39,462 nt of DNA from Sphingobacteriales bacterium. Lineage in GTDB: Bacteria; Bacteroidota; Bacteroidia; CAILMK01; JAAYUY01. Below are positions 25,960 through 33,526 of the stretch, in pieces (position 1 is the stretch's first letter; every line of letters begins with the position of its first letter). The translations under genes were made by a program, and so were the position numbers. Location: contig JAAYUY010000072.1 of assembly GCA_012517435.1 (NCBI GenBank), positions 1 through 39,462 of the forward strand, given 5' to 3'. The notes beneath the pieces are model-generated. The model was not told where the DNA came from. It worked only from the letters and a program-made list of their open reading frames with translations, and did not search any database.

Positions 25960-26388
25960 TTATTTATAGTATGATTTCCATGCTTTAAAAAATGCCAGGG
26001 AACAAATAAAAATCGGAATACTCATCACGGTCTGGAATGTCAGGACATAGTCGAGTGCAATGACACGGTAAAGCTGAAGGCTGAAATTGACTGCTGACAT
26101 AAAAAGCAAAAAGGCATATCCTTTCAGGCCCATAAAGGAAAGAATGAAATGGCGGCTACCTTCCATTGAGAAAATGCGGTTCAGGTAAAAAACAATTACT
26201 TTTTTGAATATCAGGTAATAAAGGGAAATGCCGATTGGCAGGGAAACGGCAATTCTGATGGCAATGGCGGTATTGTCTGATAAAATGTTTGAAACACCAT
26301 TAAAAATCAAATATCCGCTGGTTAACAGCCACGCCAGGCCGGCTGCAAATAACAATCCTCTTCTGGTAACCTTCGGCATCATCTTCAT
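25960..26388 (-). CDS. Small integral membrane protein of unknown function
   Basis: I do not recognise this family. The 142-residue protein begins with a basic stretch (KMMPKVTRRG) and has four hydrophobic helices at about residues 11-31, 40-61, 84-103 and 115-134. The first loop contains a conserved-looking RIFSMEGSRHF segment between helices 2 and 3. No enzyme motif is seen. It lies alone, with a terminator directly behind it and no same-direction partner nearby. The start could also be the ATG at residue 3 or 4. Confidence 0.55.
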   Translation of the reverse strand: MKMMPKVTRRGLLFAAGLAWLLTSGYLIFNGVSNILSDNTAIAIRIAVSLPIGISLYYLIFKKVIVFYLNRIFSMEGSRHFILSFMGLKGYAFLLFMSAVNFSLQLYRVIALDYVLTFQTVMSIPIFICSLAFFKAWKSYYK

Positions 26389-26416
26389 CTTTATTGTGTT
26401 TTTCTTTTATGAATCC

Positions 26417-26523
26417 TACCATTTACTATACCAGACGGTACAATAAAACAAACTGTTTAATCAAACAGTAAAAAAAGGGCTTTAATATGTCTTGAAGTTG
26501 TATAGCAGGAAGAGTAAATGGTA
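26417..26523. repeat. Nested inverted repeats upstream of the small membrane protein gene
   Basis: Outer arms of 11 bp (26417-26427 and 26513-26523) enclose inner arms of 7 bp (26452-26458 and 26463-26469, 4-nt loop). They lie just upstream of the ATG at 26388 on the minus strand, so they could be its leader structure or regulator sites. Confidence 0.4.
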
Positions 26524-26724
26524 AAATTAATTCATAGGCACTTTATTTTTGTTCAACAATTCATTCATTTTATCTGATTAATCGCCTTAAAACGGAAATT
26601 AATCAAACTACTAAGATAAAAAAAATTTAACTTCCAAATTTTTTTATTGAAAAATTTTAATTCGCTGACTTTCCGGTTATAGCTCATTAATTCTTGTTTG
26701 TATTTTGGCGATACATTGATATAA

Positions 26725-26754
26725 AAAAGCGGAACTTAATCCTGTTCCGCTTTT
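26725..26754. terminator. Bidirectional stem-loop terminator
   Basis: AAAAGCGGAAC (26725-26735) and GTTCCGCTTTT (26744-26754) form an 11-bp stem with an 8-nt loop. On the minus strand it follows the stop at 26777 by 22 nt and ends in a run of six T residues, so it terminates the lipoprotein gene. On the plus strand it ends in TTTT and could also end a transcript from the left. Confidence 0.78.
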
Positions 26755-26776
26755 AACTGAAATTCCTGATGAGTTA

Positions 26777-27451
26777 TTATGGTTTCCATTGCTTCAGGAA
26801 AAGGATAAGCCCTTCCCATTGGTCTTTCGTCAGAATGTACCTGAGGTTTTCCATCAGCTCCTGATGACATTTATAAAGATTTTCCAGTACCTTTTTGCGT
26901 AAAGGATCATTTTTCATCTGGAACTCCACTTTTTCTTTAAGTGCTTTGATAGCTTTTTCAGCCTGCTCTTTTGTTATCTCATTGTTTTTCAGTTTAAATA
27001 ATATAGCGTCTCTTTCTTTAGCGGCTTTGGCTAAAATCTCGTGGTTGATTTTTTTCAGTTGTGAATAGTTGAACATTTTACACTTATGAAATTCCTGAAG
27101 GGCTTTCTGAATCTTGACTTTTTGCTCATTACTCAGTTCCAGTTGGCTCAGGTAGTGATAAATCGGATCCTTGAATTTTTTTGCACAATCTGTGTTGTTG
27201 TTGGGATTGTCAAGGTCAGGAGGCAGTTCGCTCTCAGACATACCATCATCCACAATGGCAAATTCATTTGTCAGCCCCGCGTCAGAAATAACCGGATTTT
27301 CAATCTGATTATAATTGACAATCAATAATTTAGCTGAAAGCATTTCATTTGTATTGGCATTTTGCGGAGCCAATTGTACTTCCTCGTTACAAGCTGTGTA
27401 AAGCAAGGACATGGCCACCATCGGCATGAGAAATAACATTACTTTTTTCAT
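26777..27451 (-). CDS. Lipoprotein with a Spy/CpxP-like helical region
   Basis: The 224-residue protein begins MKKVMLFLMPMVAMSLLYTAC, a lipoprotein signal with lipobox YTAC. An acidic low-complexity stretch (about 70-90: ESELPPDLDNPNNN) follows. The second half is almost all charged helix: LSNEQKVKIQKALQEFHKCK, KAAKERDAILFKLKNNEITKEQAEKA and LTKDQWEGLILFL. This pattern (LSxEQ, KExR, and a late LTxxQ) is reminiscent of Spy/CpxP periplasmic chaperones of the LTxxQ type, though only loosely. Two Cys in CKM and KCHQE may pair. Start at 27451 is preferred over two earlier in-frame ATG codons because it gives a compact signal. The gene diverges from the MBL-fold gene. Confidence 0.6.
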   Translation of the reverse strand: MKKVMLFLMPMVAMSLLYTACNEEVQLAPQNANTNEMLSAKLLIVNYNQIENPVISDAGLTNEFAIVDDGMSESELPPDLDNPNNNTDCAKKFKDPIYHYLSQLELSNEQKVKIQKALQEFHKCKMFNYSQLKKINHEILAKAAKERDAILFKLKNNEITKEQAEKAIKALKEKVEFQMKNDPLRKKVLENLYKCHQELMENLRYILTKDQWEGLILFLKQWKP

Positions 27452-27509
27452 AAACATCATTTTTAAGGTTTACAGGAAATTTGACCTGTGAAATGCCAAA
27501 GCGTTTAAT

Positions 27510-27517
27510 TAAATTTG
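27510..27517 (+). promoter_or_regulatory. -7 element for the MBL-fold gene
   Basis: TAAATTTG matches TAnnTTTG, 20 nt upstream of the ATG at 27538. It argues for that start over the TTG at 27481. An inverted repeat ACAGG-N8-CCTGT lies just upstream (about 27472-27489), between this gene and the divergent lipoprotein gene. Confidence 0.42.
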
Positions 27518-27537
27518 TAGAAATAATTTTTGTTGAA

Positions 27538-28269
27538 ATGAAAACGCATTGCCTGATTTTATTAAATGTATTGATTATGTTTGCTTCATGTCGTTCTCAA
27601 CAGTTCGAAAAGGATACTTTTCAAAATAAAAAGGGTGAACTGGTCATTACCTTTATCGGCCACGGGACCTTGATGATTGAATACAATCAGATGGTTTATC
27701 ACATAGATCCCTGGAGTAAGCTGGCAGATTATCATCAATTGCCTAAGGCAGATTTCATCTTACTGACCCATCATCATCCTGATCATCTCGATAAAAGTGC
27801 CATAAATATTTTGAAAAAGGAGAAAACAATCATTATCGGAACGAAAAAGTGTCAGGAGGAACTTGCTGTAGTTCAATCCCTGAAAAATGGGGAATCCGCC
27901 CAATTAGGGGAGGTGTATCTGTATGTAGTACCTGCATACAATGTTGTCAATAAAAGGAACGACAATCAACCCTTTCATCCACGTGGTGAGGGAAACGGGT
28001 ATGTAATCGATATGGATGATTTGAGAATTTACATTGCCGGAGACACTGAAAATATCCCTGAAATGAAAAGCATTAAGAATGTGGACATTGCTTTTTTACC
28101 ATGCAACCTGCCTTATACCATGACACCGGAAATGTTTACAGATGCAGTTAAAATGATTAACCCCAAAGTGCTTTATCCCTATCATTACGGAGATACTGAC
28201 CTTAATGTACTCAAGCAGCTACTCAAAAACGAAAAAAATATCGACATCAGGATCAGAAAAATGAAGTGA
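27538..28269 (+). CDS. Metallo-beta-lactamase-fold hydrolase, UlaG-like, lipoprotein
   Basis: The protein (243 residues) starts with a signal peptide ending in the lipobox FASC (Cys18). The MBL metal-binding motif is THHHPDHLD with His78, His80, Asp82 and His83. Later ligands appear in GDTENIP and in PYHYGDTD near the C-terminus. The strand pattern (TFIGHGTLMIEYN at the start) is that of UlaG-type lactonases and related MBL proteins (group 'MBL fold metallo-hydrolase'). Its substrate is unknown. Being a lipoprotein it would act outside the cytoplasm, which is unusual for UlaG-like enzymes. The open frame goes up to 27481, but the signal peptide and -7 element fix the ATG at 27538. Confidence 0.75.
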   Translation: MKTHCLILLNVLIMFASCRSQQFEKDTFQNKKGELVITFIGHGTLMIEYNQMVYHIDPWSKLADYHQLPKADFILLTHHHPDHLDKSAINILKKEKTIIIGTKKCQEELAVVQSLKNGESAQLGEVYLYVVPAYNVVNKRNDNQPFHPRGEGNGYVIDMDDLRIYIAGDTENIPEMKSIKNVDIAFLPCNLPYTMTPEMFTDAVKMINPKVLYPYHYGDTDLNVLKQLLKNEKNIDIRIRKMK

Positions 28270-28342
28270 GAAAGGCAATATCATCTTTTTCCGGGAGGTG
28301 TATTTCCGGAAATATCAGATAATGGTAAGAACTGCTGAAAAA

Positions 28343-28392
28343 TATTTTTGCAAAAGTGCCTGAAATTCAAATTAAGGCAAAGAATTTGAATT
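28343..28392 (+). promoter_or_regulatory. -7 element and stem-loop before the thioredoxin-like gene
   Basis: TATTTTTG at 28343-28350 matches TAnnTTTG. It is followed by a perfect 10-bp inverted repeat AATTCAAATT (28364-28373) and AATTTGAATT (28383-28392) with a 9-nt loop, ending 14 nt before the ATG at 28407. The stem would lie in the mRNA leader next to the ribosome site, or serve as an operator. A separate 14-nt palindrome TATTTCCGGAAATA lies at 28301-28314. Confidence 0.45.
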
Positions 28393-28406
28393 AGAAACGC
28401 AGTAAA

Positions 28407-29027
28407 ATGAAAATAACGGAAAACATAAAGAATCAGGTCAGGCAGTATCTTGAAAAAAGAACCCGCTGGCAGGTGTTTTCTGATGTGTTATTTGCCGTTT
28501 TATTGGTACTCATGCTGATACCTCCTGCCCGGAACCAGATGATTATCGGGTTTCGTAAACTTACCATGAAGCAGCCACCCATTGCATCCATTAAACCTCC
28601 GCTGGATTTGACAAATAATGATCTGAACTGGGAGTTTCAAACCCCTGAGGGAGAAGTTATTAATTTCAACGACCTGACGGAAAAACCGGTATTTCTTAAT
28701 TTCTGGTCGGTGAGTTGTCCTCATTGCATTGCAGAGTTGGAAAACATTGAAAACCTTTATTCAAAGTATAAAGACAAGGTTTATTTTATCATGATAACCC
28801 ACGAAAGTCCGGTAAAAGTTAAAAACTATCTTTCGGAAAAAGGCATAGATATTCCGTTTTACCTGACTTATGGCGATGTCCCGGAAATATTTGATGTTCA
28901 GTTTATTCCTACAGCTTTTATCATTTCAACGGATAAAAAGATAGTATATAAAAAGACAGGCCCTGCCAGATGGGACGGAGATAAAATGTTCGACTTTTTC
29001 AATCAGTTGATTGCTGACGCCAATTAA
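28407..29027 (+). CDS. Membrane-anchored TlpA-type thioredoxin
   Basis: A 206-residue protein with an N-terminal signal anchor (about residues 23-40) and a thioredoxin domain from about residue 68. The active site is CPHC (104-107) in FLNFWSVSCPHCIAEL, the form of TlpA/ResA family proteins, and the cis-proline lies in VQFIPTAFI. It would reduce disulfides in the periplasm, for example to prepare apocytochromes for haem attachment or to reduce envelope proteins. nrfHA makes cytochrome maturation relevant in this organism, but the two loci are far apart and no link is shown. Its gene is alone on the plus strand and converges on the methyltransferase gene. Confidence 0.85.
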   Translation: MKITENIKNQVRQYLEKRTRWQVFSDVLFAVLLVLMLIPPARNQMIIGFRKLTMKQPPIASIKPPLDLTNNDLNWEFQTPEGEVINFNDLTEKPVFLNFWSVSCPHCIAELENIENLYSKYKDKVYFIMITHESPVKVKNYLSEKGIDIPFYLTYGDVPEIFDVQFIPTAFIISTDKKIVYKKTGPARWDGDKMFDFFNQLIADAN

Positions 29028-29036
29028 TAGTCCTCA

Positions 29037-29486
29037 TTAAAAGATAAATGGTATAATCTGCCAGGTTTTTTTTTGATATTCCCTGTATTGATTATCGAAT
29101 TTTTCAATTAGCTTTTTTTCTTCGAAAGTCATCTTAATCCAAAGTGTAATAAACAGCATGATCAGAAGAATTGCCCGCAACCATGAAAAATACATGGCGA
29201 CAAGTGGTGTAAATATAAGAAACAGTGAGGTGTACATGGGATGCCTGATAGTCCGATACGGACCATGAGTGATCAGTTTTGCTCCGTTCCTTGGTAGGGG
29301 AAAAACAGAAAGTTTGCTGTTTGACATGGCAATAACTGACCATATTCCGAGGAATATTCCAAAACTCTGGGAAATACCTCCGGTAACGGAGCCGGCAATA
29401 AAATCACCGGTGATCAGAAGCAGTATCAGAATAACAAACTGTATTAAGACAAGTATGAGTGAAATAGTTTTAGCTGAATGTTTCAT
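29037..29486 (-). CDS. Isoprenylcysteine carboxyl methyltransferase-family membrane protein
   Basis: The 149-residue protein has four or five membrane helices and the ICMT/PEMT C-terminal pattern: GPYRTIRHPMYTSLF (residues about 75-90), then the final FEEKKLIEKFDNQYREYQKKTW. This region binds S-adenosylmethionine in the family, so a membrane substrate (isoprenoid or phospholipid headgroup) is likely methylated. The bacterial substrate is not known. The gene is downstream of plsC by 36 nt in the same direction, which fits a lipid-related role. It converges on the thioredoxin gene with a 9-nt gap. Confidence 0.76.
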   Translation of the reverse strand: MKHSAKTISLILVLIQFVILILLLITGDFIAGSVTGGISQSFGIFLGIWSVIAMSNSKLSVFPLPRNGAKLITHGPYRTIRHPMYTSLFLIFTPLVAMYFSWLRAILLIMLFITLWIKMTFEEKKLIEKFDNQYREYQKKTWQIIPFIF

Positions 29487-29522
29487 AAGTGGGGAAGAAG
29501 GTCAAATTGCATGCCTGCCTCA

Positions 29523-30251
29523 TTAAGATAAAGGCGAAAGAATGATATTTTTAGCATTGTTAATTAATATGTCGGCTTCTTTCCATGAGTAATCGCTGAT
29601 ATCGATAGGTGGATGAATGTGAAGGCTGATGGTCCCTGGTCTGACATTCCAGCTTTTGGGTGGAAGAACATTGTAAGTTCCTGAAATGGTAACAGGTAAG
29701 ATGGGCAATCCGAGGTCGAAAGCAAATTTAAATGCTCCACGTCTGAAACTGCTGATTTCTCCGTTTCTGGAACGTGTCCCTTCCGGGAAGAAAATAACGG
29801 ACGTGCCGTTTACGATTCTCTTTTTTGCTTTTTCAATGGTATCAAGGGCACCCAAAGGTGTCGATCGGTCAATAAAAATATGCTCCATTCTTTCGCAGGC
29901 AGCTCCAAGTCCCGGAATGGCTCTCAGCTCTTTTTTCATCACCCATTTAAAATCAACACCCAATTTGGCATATAACAACAAGATGTCGTATTGGCTGGAA
30001 TGATTGGCAATGATGACGTAAGACTTATTTTTCTGAATATTGTTTCTGCCGTAGATTTTTGTTTTGACAGGGGTAAGAAAAAGGATAATCTGTGCCCAAC
30101 TGACTCCGAATATTTTACTGACAACTGCCGGCTTGAGGAAGTAAGAAAAGATTACAGCTCCGGTACCCCAGAAAAAAGTGATGAGAAAAGAAACCGGAAT
30201 GAAAAACAGCCATTTATAAGGCTGGTATAACACAAACAATAACTTTCGCAT
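29523..30251 (-). CDS. plsC: 1-acyl-sn-glycerol-3-phosphate acyltransferase
   Basis: PlsC adds the second acyl chain to lysophosphatidic acid, giving phosphatidic acid, the substrate of CdsA encoded elsewhere in this window. The 242-residue protein has an N-terminal hydrophobic hairpin (about 10-42), the HX4D motif NHSSQYD (83-89, His84 and Asp89) and the FPEGTRSR motif (about 156-163), then the VTISGTYNVLPP segment. A -7 element lies 35 nt upstream (30286-30293). It is followed by the membrane methyltransferase gene. Other acyltransferases in the family could use different acceptors. Confidence 0.88.
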   Translation of the reverse strand: MRKLLFVLYQPYKWLFFIPVSFLITFFWGTGAVIFSYFLKPAVVSKIFGVSWAQIILFLTPVKTKIYGRNNIQKNKSYVIIANHSSQYDILLLYAKLGVDFKWVMKKELRAIPGLGAACERMEHIFIDRSTPLGALDTIEKAKKRIVNGTSVIFFPEGTRSRNGEISSFRRGAFKFAFDLGLPILPVTISGTYNVLPPKSWNVRPGTISLHIHPPIDISDYSWKEADILINNAKNIILSPLS

Positions 30252-30285
30252 GTATCCTTAATGAAAAGGTAATTCTAAAACAAAG

Positions 30286-30293
30286 CAAAGGTA
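30286..30293 (-). promoter_or_regulatory. -7 element for plsC
   Basis: The minus strand reads TACCTTTG, a match to TAnnTTTG, 34 nt upstream of the ATG at 30251. A TTTG on the minus strand (30320-30317) lies 23 nt further, a little more than usual. Confidence 0.45.
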
Positions 30294-30304
30294 AAATGCT
30301 GAAT

Positions 30305-30739
30305 TTATATTTCGTCCAAATTTCGGATGATATATACCAGATAGTCGCCAAGATACCTGAATCCGGCTTTTTCGTACAGGCGAAGAGCTTTCAGGTTGTT
30401 TTTATGAACCTCCAGCTTTATTTGTAAGTTCATTTTCTTTGCGAAAGCAAGAGATTCTTTCAGCAATATCCATGATAGTTTTTTACCCTGATATTCAGGA
30501 AGTATGGCAAAATGATGGAGGTAAACCCGTCTTCCGTCAACAGTCAGCCAGCTGGTGCCGGTTATTTTTTTTGTCGACACCTCTTCAAGGACAATCAGCT
30601 TCCCGCCAAGTTTCAGTGTGTTTTCAATAGTTTCAGGATTGTCACCTCTTGCAGGATTTCCAACTCCTGTCTGAACCCACAGCTGCTCTATGGAGGGATA
30701 ATCGTTTTCCTGATAGTCGCGGCAAATGAATTCGCTCAT
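30305..30739 (-). CDS. GNAT-family N-acetyltransferase
   Basis: A 144-residue acetyltransferase with the GNAT fold: the beta4 strand VYLHHFAILPEYQGKKLSW holds the acetyl-CoA loop Q-x-K-K-L-S (the usual Q/R-x-x-G-x-G/A in a slightly altered form), followed by a helix LLKESLAFAKKM and the last strands IKLEVHKNNLKALRLYEKAGFRYLGDYLV. It acetylates a small molecule or protein amine; the substrate is unknown. The start lies 9 nt after the Rrf2 stop, so the two are likely co-transcribed. Confidence 0.85.
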   Translation of the reverse strand: MSEFICRDYQENDYPSIEQLWVQTGVGNPARGDNPETIENTLKLGGKLIVLEEVSTKKITGTSWLTVDGRRVYLHHFAILPEYQGKKLSWILLKESLAFAKKMNLQIKLEVHKNNLKALRLYEKAGFRYLGDYLVYIIRNLDEI

Positions 30740-30748
30740 GATGTGATT

Positions 30749-31150
30749 TTAAATGTAGTTGATCAGTTTTTGAGAGGAAAGATAATCCCTGAACTCAATT
30801 GATATTTTTTTGGCGATGTTGTTCATGATACATTTGTCGAAAGGGCATATCTGGTGTTCATTCAGGCATTTTGATTCTTCAAGTTTTCCCTCAATCGACT
30901 CGAAGACCTCGAGAAATGTTACCTCCTGAGGGTCTTTTTTCAAAACGAAACCACCGCTTGGCCCTCTGGTTGATTCAAGCATTCCGGCTTTGACAAGCCT
31001 TTGAAAAACTTTTGCTACATGATGGCGCGAAGCGTTCATTCGCTCGGCTATTTGGGTAACATTCAGCAATTCGTTTCCGGATCTGGCAATCAGTATCATG
31101 CCATGTAATCCGATATATGCTGCCTCAGAGAAATTAATGATTTTAGCCAT
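30749..31150 (-). CDS. Rrf2-family transcriptional regulator, probable Fe-S sensor
   Basis: Rrf2 proteins are winged-helix dimers that often sense iron, NO or redox state through a [2Fe-2S] or [4Fe-4S] cluster. This 133-residue protein has the winged helix at its N-terminus (VTQIAERMNASRHHVAKVFQ, with RGPSGGFVL as the wing) and three cysteines at 95, 102 and 107 (C-X6-C-X4-C), a near match to the C-X5/6-C-X5-C pattern of IscR/NsrR. It therefore may bind a cluster. A palindrome in its promoter region (31156-31169) suggests it controls itself. The GNAT gene follows at 9 nt. No iron-sulfur or nitrosative-stress genes lie directly beside it, so the target set is not visible. Confidence 0.85.
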   Translation of the reverse strand: MAKIINFSEAAYIGLHGMILIARSGNELLNVTQIAERMNASRHHVAKVFQRLVKAGMLESTRGPSGGFVLKKDPQEVTFLEVFESIEGKLEESKCLNEHQICPFDKCIMNNIAKKISIEFRDYLSSQKLINYI

Positions 31151-31155
31151 TTAAA

Positions 31156-31202
31156 CAAATAAGTATTTGATTGCCAAAAATAGGAAAATGTTTTTTTTGC
31201 AA
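31156..31202 (-). promoter_or_regulatory. Promoter and palindromic operator of the Rrf2 gene
   Basis: On the minus strand, TTG at 31202-31200 is followed after 17 nt by TATTTTTG at 31182-31175. Just downstream, at the expected start site, is the palindrome CAAATA-AG-TATTTG (31156-31169), 5 nt from the ATG at 31150. Its position fits autorepression. Confidence 0.55.
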
Positions 31203-31222
31203 TAAAAAATTTTTCTTTTTTC

Positions 31223-32377
31223 CTACCTGAAAGCTTCCTTCACTTTTTCAAAAAAACTTTTATCATGGAAATCAGGAGAAGGATTGAAATTGGGTGAATT
31301 TCTCAGCATTTCGAGTATTCTTTTTTCTTCAGTAGAAAGTTTTGAAGGAATATAAATATTGACGTGGATGAGTTGGTCGCCTCTTCCATAGCCATTAAGT
31401 TCGGGAATACCTTTATTTTTTAATCTGAAAATTTTACCCCCCTGAGTGCCTGCAGGTATTGAAAATTTAGCTTTTCCGTCAATGGTTGGAACTTCGACAG
31501 TGGTTCCGAGCGCTGCATCGGCAAAATTCAGGTATAAATCATAAATAACATTGGTGCCTTCCCGTTTGAGGTGTTTGTCTTCAATTTCTTCAATAACCAC
31601 AATCAAATCACCGGGAATACCCCCTTTACCGGCAGCATTTCCCTTACCGGATACCGATAGTTGAACCCCGTCAGTAACACCTGCCGGAATGTTGAGTTCA
31701 ATGACTTCCTCTCCGGTTACTTTTCCTTCTCCGCGGCAGGTTTCGCAACGGTCGTAAACCATTCGACCTTCACCGTTGCAGGTCGGACAGGTTTGCGTAG
31801 TAACCATTTGTCCGAGAAATGTATTGGTAGCTCTGCGGATTTGTCCTGTTCCGTTACAGGTATTACAGGTGCGGTAAGAATTACTGTTTTTTGCACCACT
31901 ACCTCCACAGGTCTGACAGGTAACCAATTTCCTGACTTTAATTTTTTTGGTAACACCCTTTGCAATCTCTGAAAGTGTAAGTTGTACCTTGATTCTCAGG
32001 TCAGTGCCTTTAACAACCCTTTGACGGCTGCGTGTACTGCCTCCGAAGAAAGATCCGAAAGGAGAATCTCCCCAGTCGCTGAAAATGTCTCCAAAATGCT
32101 GGAAAATATCTTCCACGCTCCAACCACCGGCACCTGAATAACCTCCTCCCTGAAATGCCTGATGGCCAAATCGGTCGTATTTTGCCCTTTTATCCGGATC
32201 ACTCAGGATTTCATAAGCTTCTGCGGCTTCTTTAAATTTTTCTTCCGCTTCTTTATTGCCTGGATTTTTATCGGGATGATATTTCAATGCCATCTGCCTG
32301 TAGGCTTTTTTAATTTCCTCGGCAGTAGCATTTCGGCTGACTCCTAATATTTCGTAATAATCTTTCTTTGTTGTCAT
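31223..32377 (-). CDS. dnaJ: Chaperone protein DnaJ
   Basis: DnaJ stimulates the ATPase of DnaK and delivers unfolded proteins. The 384-residue protein is a full class A member: J domain with HPD at 34-36 (YHPDKNPG), a Gly/Phe-rich region (about 75-120), four zinc-binding CxxCxGxG motifs ([32 protein letters not shown] at about 155-220), and the C-terminal substrate-binding domain. grpE is directly upstream (4 nt). dnaK itself is not in the window, but clpB is. Confidence 0.97.
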   Translation of the reverse strand: MTTKKDYYEILGVSRNATAEEIKKAYRQMALKYHPDKNPGNKEAEEKFKEAAEAYEILSDPDKRAKYDRFGHQAFQGGGYSGAGGWSVEDIFQHFGDIFSDWGDSPFGSFFGGSTRSRQRVVKGTDLRIKVQLTLSEIAKGVTKKIKVRKLVTCQTCGGSGAKNSNSYRTCNTCNGTGQIRRATNTFLGQMVTTQTCPTCNGEGRMVYDRCETCRGEGKVTGEEVIELNIPAGVTDGVQLSVSGKGNAAGKGGIPGDLIVVIEEIEDKHLKREGTNVIYDLYLNFADAALGTTVEVPTIDGKAKFSIPAGTQGGKIFRLKNKGIPELNGYGRGDQLIHVNIYIPSKLSTEEKRILEMLRNSPNFNPSPDFHDKSFFEKVKEAFR

Positions 32378-32381
32378 TTAA

Positions 32382-32954
32382 TTATTCTCCTACAACCACT
32401 TTTGAATGTCTGATTACTTTGCCCTTTAGCAGGTAACCTTTCTGAACCTGATCAATTATTTTACCTTTTAATTTTTTGGAAGGGGCAGCAACTTTGGTGA
32501 TAGCTTCATGAAAATCAGGGTTGAACTCTTTTTCAAGACACTTGATTTCTTCCAGTCCCTGATCGGTTAATATCTTTTTTAATTTATTGATTATCAGATT
32601 AATGCCGTTGTTAACACTGTCTTTTTCAGTGTTTTCATTCATCACCTGTTGTGCCCGTTCAAAATCGTCAATGACCGGCAACAATTCAAGAATGATTCTT
32701 TCGGAAGCATAGTCAATGAGGTCGAGCTTTTCTTTGTTGGTACGCCTCCTATAGTTTTCAAATTCAGAATAAAGGCGGAGATATTTGTCCTGAAGCTCGG
32801 CAAGCTCCGTTTTTAATTTGTTAATTTCTTCTTCTTCCTTCTTTTCATTGCTTTCCTGACCTTCCGTCAGTTTTTCCTCTTCAGTGGAAGTTTCTTTTAC
32901 CGCCTCATTATTTTCTTCAATAATTTTATCTTGCTGTTTTTCTTCTGTTTGCAT
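32382..32954 (-). CDS. grpE: Nucleotide exchange factor GrpE
   Basis: GrpE releases ADP from DnaK. The 190-residue protein has a Glu/Lys-rich N-terminal coiled-coil (residues 1-60), the family core LYSEFENYRRRTNKEK (about 60-75), and the beta domain motif with NPDFHEAITK and VQKGYLLKGKVIRHSKVVV at the end. It precedes dnaJ by 4 nt; the two are clearly an operon. No TAnnTTTG element was found in the 77 nt upstream of it, so it may depend on transcription from the redoxin/murA side or on another promoter type. Confidence 0.95.
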   Translation of the reverse strand: MQTEEKQQDKIIEENNEAVKETSTEEEKLTEGQESNEKKEEEEINKLKTELAELQDKYLRLYSEFENYRRRTNKEKLDLIDYASERIILELLPVIDDFERAQQVMNENTEKDSVNNGINLIINKLKKILTDQGLEEIKCLEKEFNPDFHEAITKVAAPSKKLKGKIIDQVQKGYLLKGKVIRHSKVVVGE

Positions 32955-33031
32955 AATTAGTTTTTTTTTGCCTACAAGCTTTTTTCAATTACTTTGCCAA
33001 AACAAGCTGACGACATTATGACATTCAATAT

Positions 33032-33520
33032 TTATTTAACAGTCATTTCCTGAAGGTATCTTTCAATTTCGTTCAGATGAGCCTGCCTTTTAACAATTTT
33101 TCCTTCATCATCGATCAGTAGATAAAAAGGAATCAGATAAACATCAAATTTAATTACAGCCTCAGTTTTCCAACCTTTAAAGTCGCAGCAATGGTTTCGC
33201 CAATGCAGCGCATCCTGCTCAATGGCTGATTGCCAGTCTTTTTCATTCAGGTCGATCGAAATGCTGATCATGTCAAATGTTGCAGAATGCTGAAAGCCGG
33301 AATACTTATATCTGTTATAAAGACTGACCAGTTGTTTGTGATTTTCCCTCGACTGGCGGTTCCACGATGCCCAGAATTCAATGAGTAGTATTTTTCCTTG
33401 AAAATCAGTTAATTGAATAGTATCATTATTCAGGCAATGAAGTTCGATATCCGGAATTTGTTGTGCATGCAAACGAAAGATAAGCACAAAGAAAACAGCC
33501 GGAATGAGGAGTCTTTTCAT
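33032..33520 (-). CDS. TlpA-like redoxin lacking the CxxC cysteines
   Basis: The 162-residue protein has a signal peptide (about 1-19, ending LHAQ) and a thioredoxin/TlpA domain (IPDIELHCLNNDTIQLTDFQ, then ILLIEFWASW). At the active site, where TlpA proteins have WCxxC, it reads WNRQS (Asn54 and Ser57 replacing both cysteines). The cis-proline loop VYLIPFYLLID is kept. It should not act as a normal dithiol oxidoreductase; it may bind proteins or be a relic. Other cysteines (NHCCDF near 110) exist, though not in a catalytic position. It lies 6 nt after murA and before grpE, on the same strand. Confidence 0.78.
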   Translation of the reverse strand: MKRLLIPAVFFVLIFRLHAQQIPDIELHCLNNDTIQLTDFQGKILLIEFWASWNRQSRENHKQLVSLYNRYKYSGFQHSATFDMISISIDLNEKDWQSAIEQDALHWRNHCCDFKGWKTEAVIKFDVYLIPFYLLIDDEGKIVKRQAHLNEIERYLQEMTVK

Positions 33521-33526
33521 GTGATG

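Larger units (their letters stand above)
26389..26776. other. AT-rich intergenic region with nested inverted repeats
   Basis: This 388-nt gap contains no coding frame of note. It has an outer inverted repeat TACCATTTACT (26417-26427) and AGTAAATGGTA (26513-26523), an inner repeat ACTGTTT-aatc-AAACAGT (26452-26469), a plus-strand -7-like TATTTTTG at 26544-26551, and a stem-loop terminator at 26725-26754. A small transcript between the last two is possible. Otherwise nothing was recognised. Confidence 0.5.

Noticed and set aside
26544-26551. Promoter for a protein-coding gene
   Set aside because: No plus-strand gene follows until 27538, and the region in between on the plus strand is antisense to a lipoprotein gene. 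Kept only as a possible small RNA start.
28288-28314. Attenuator formed by two alternative hairpins sharing CCGGAAA
   Set aside because: Stems of 7 bp can be drawn (28288-28294 with 28306-28312, or the palindrome 28301-28314) but neither is followed by a T run and no leader peptide is seen.
32955-33031. CIRCE-type operator (HrcA) before grpE
   Set aside because: No TTAGCACTC-N9-GAGTGCTAA-like repeat is present here or before clpB.
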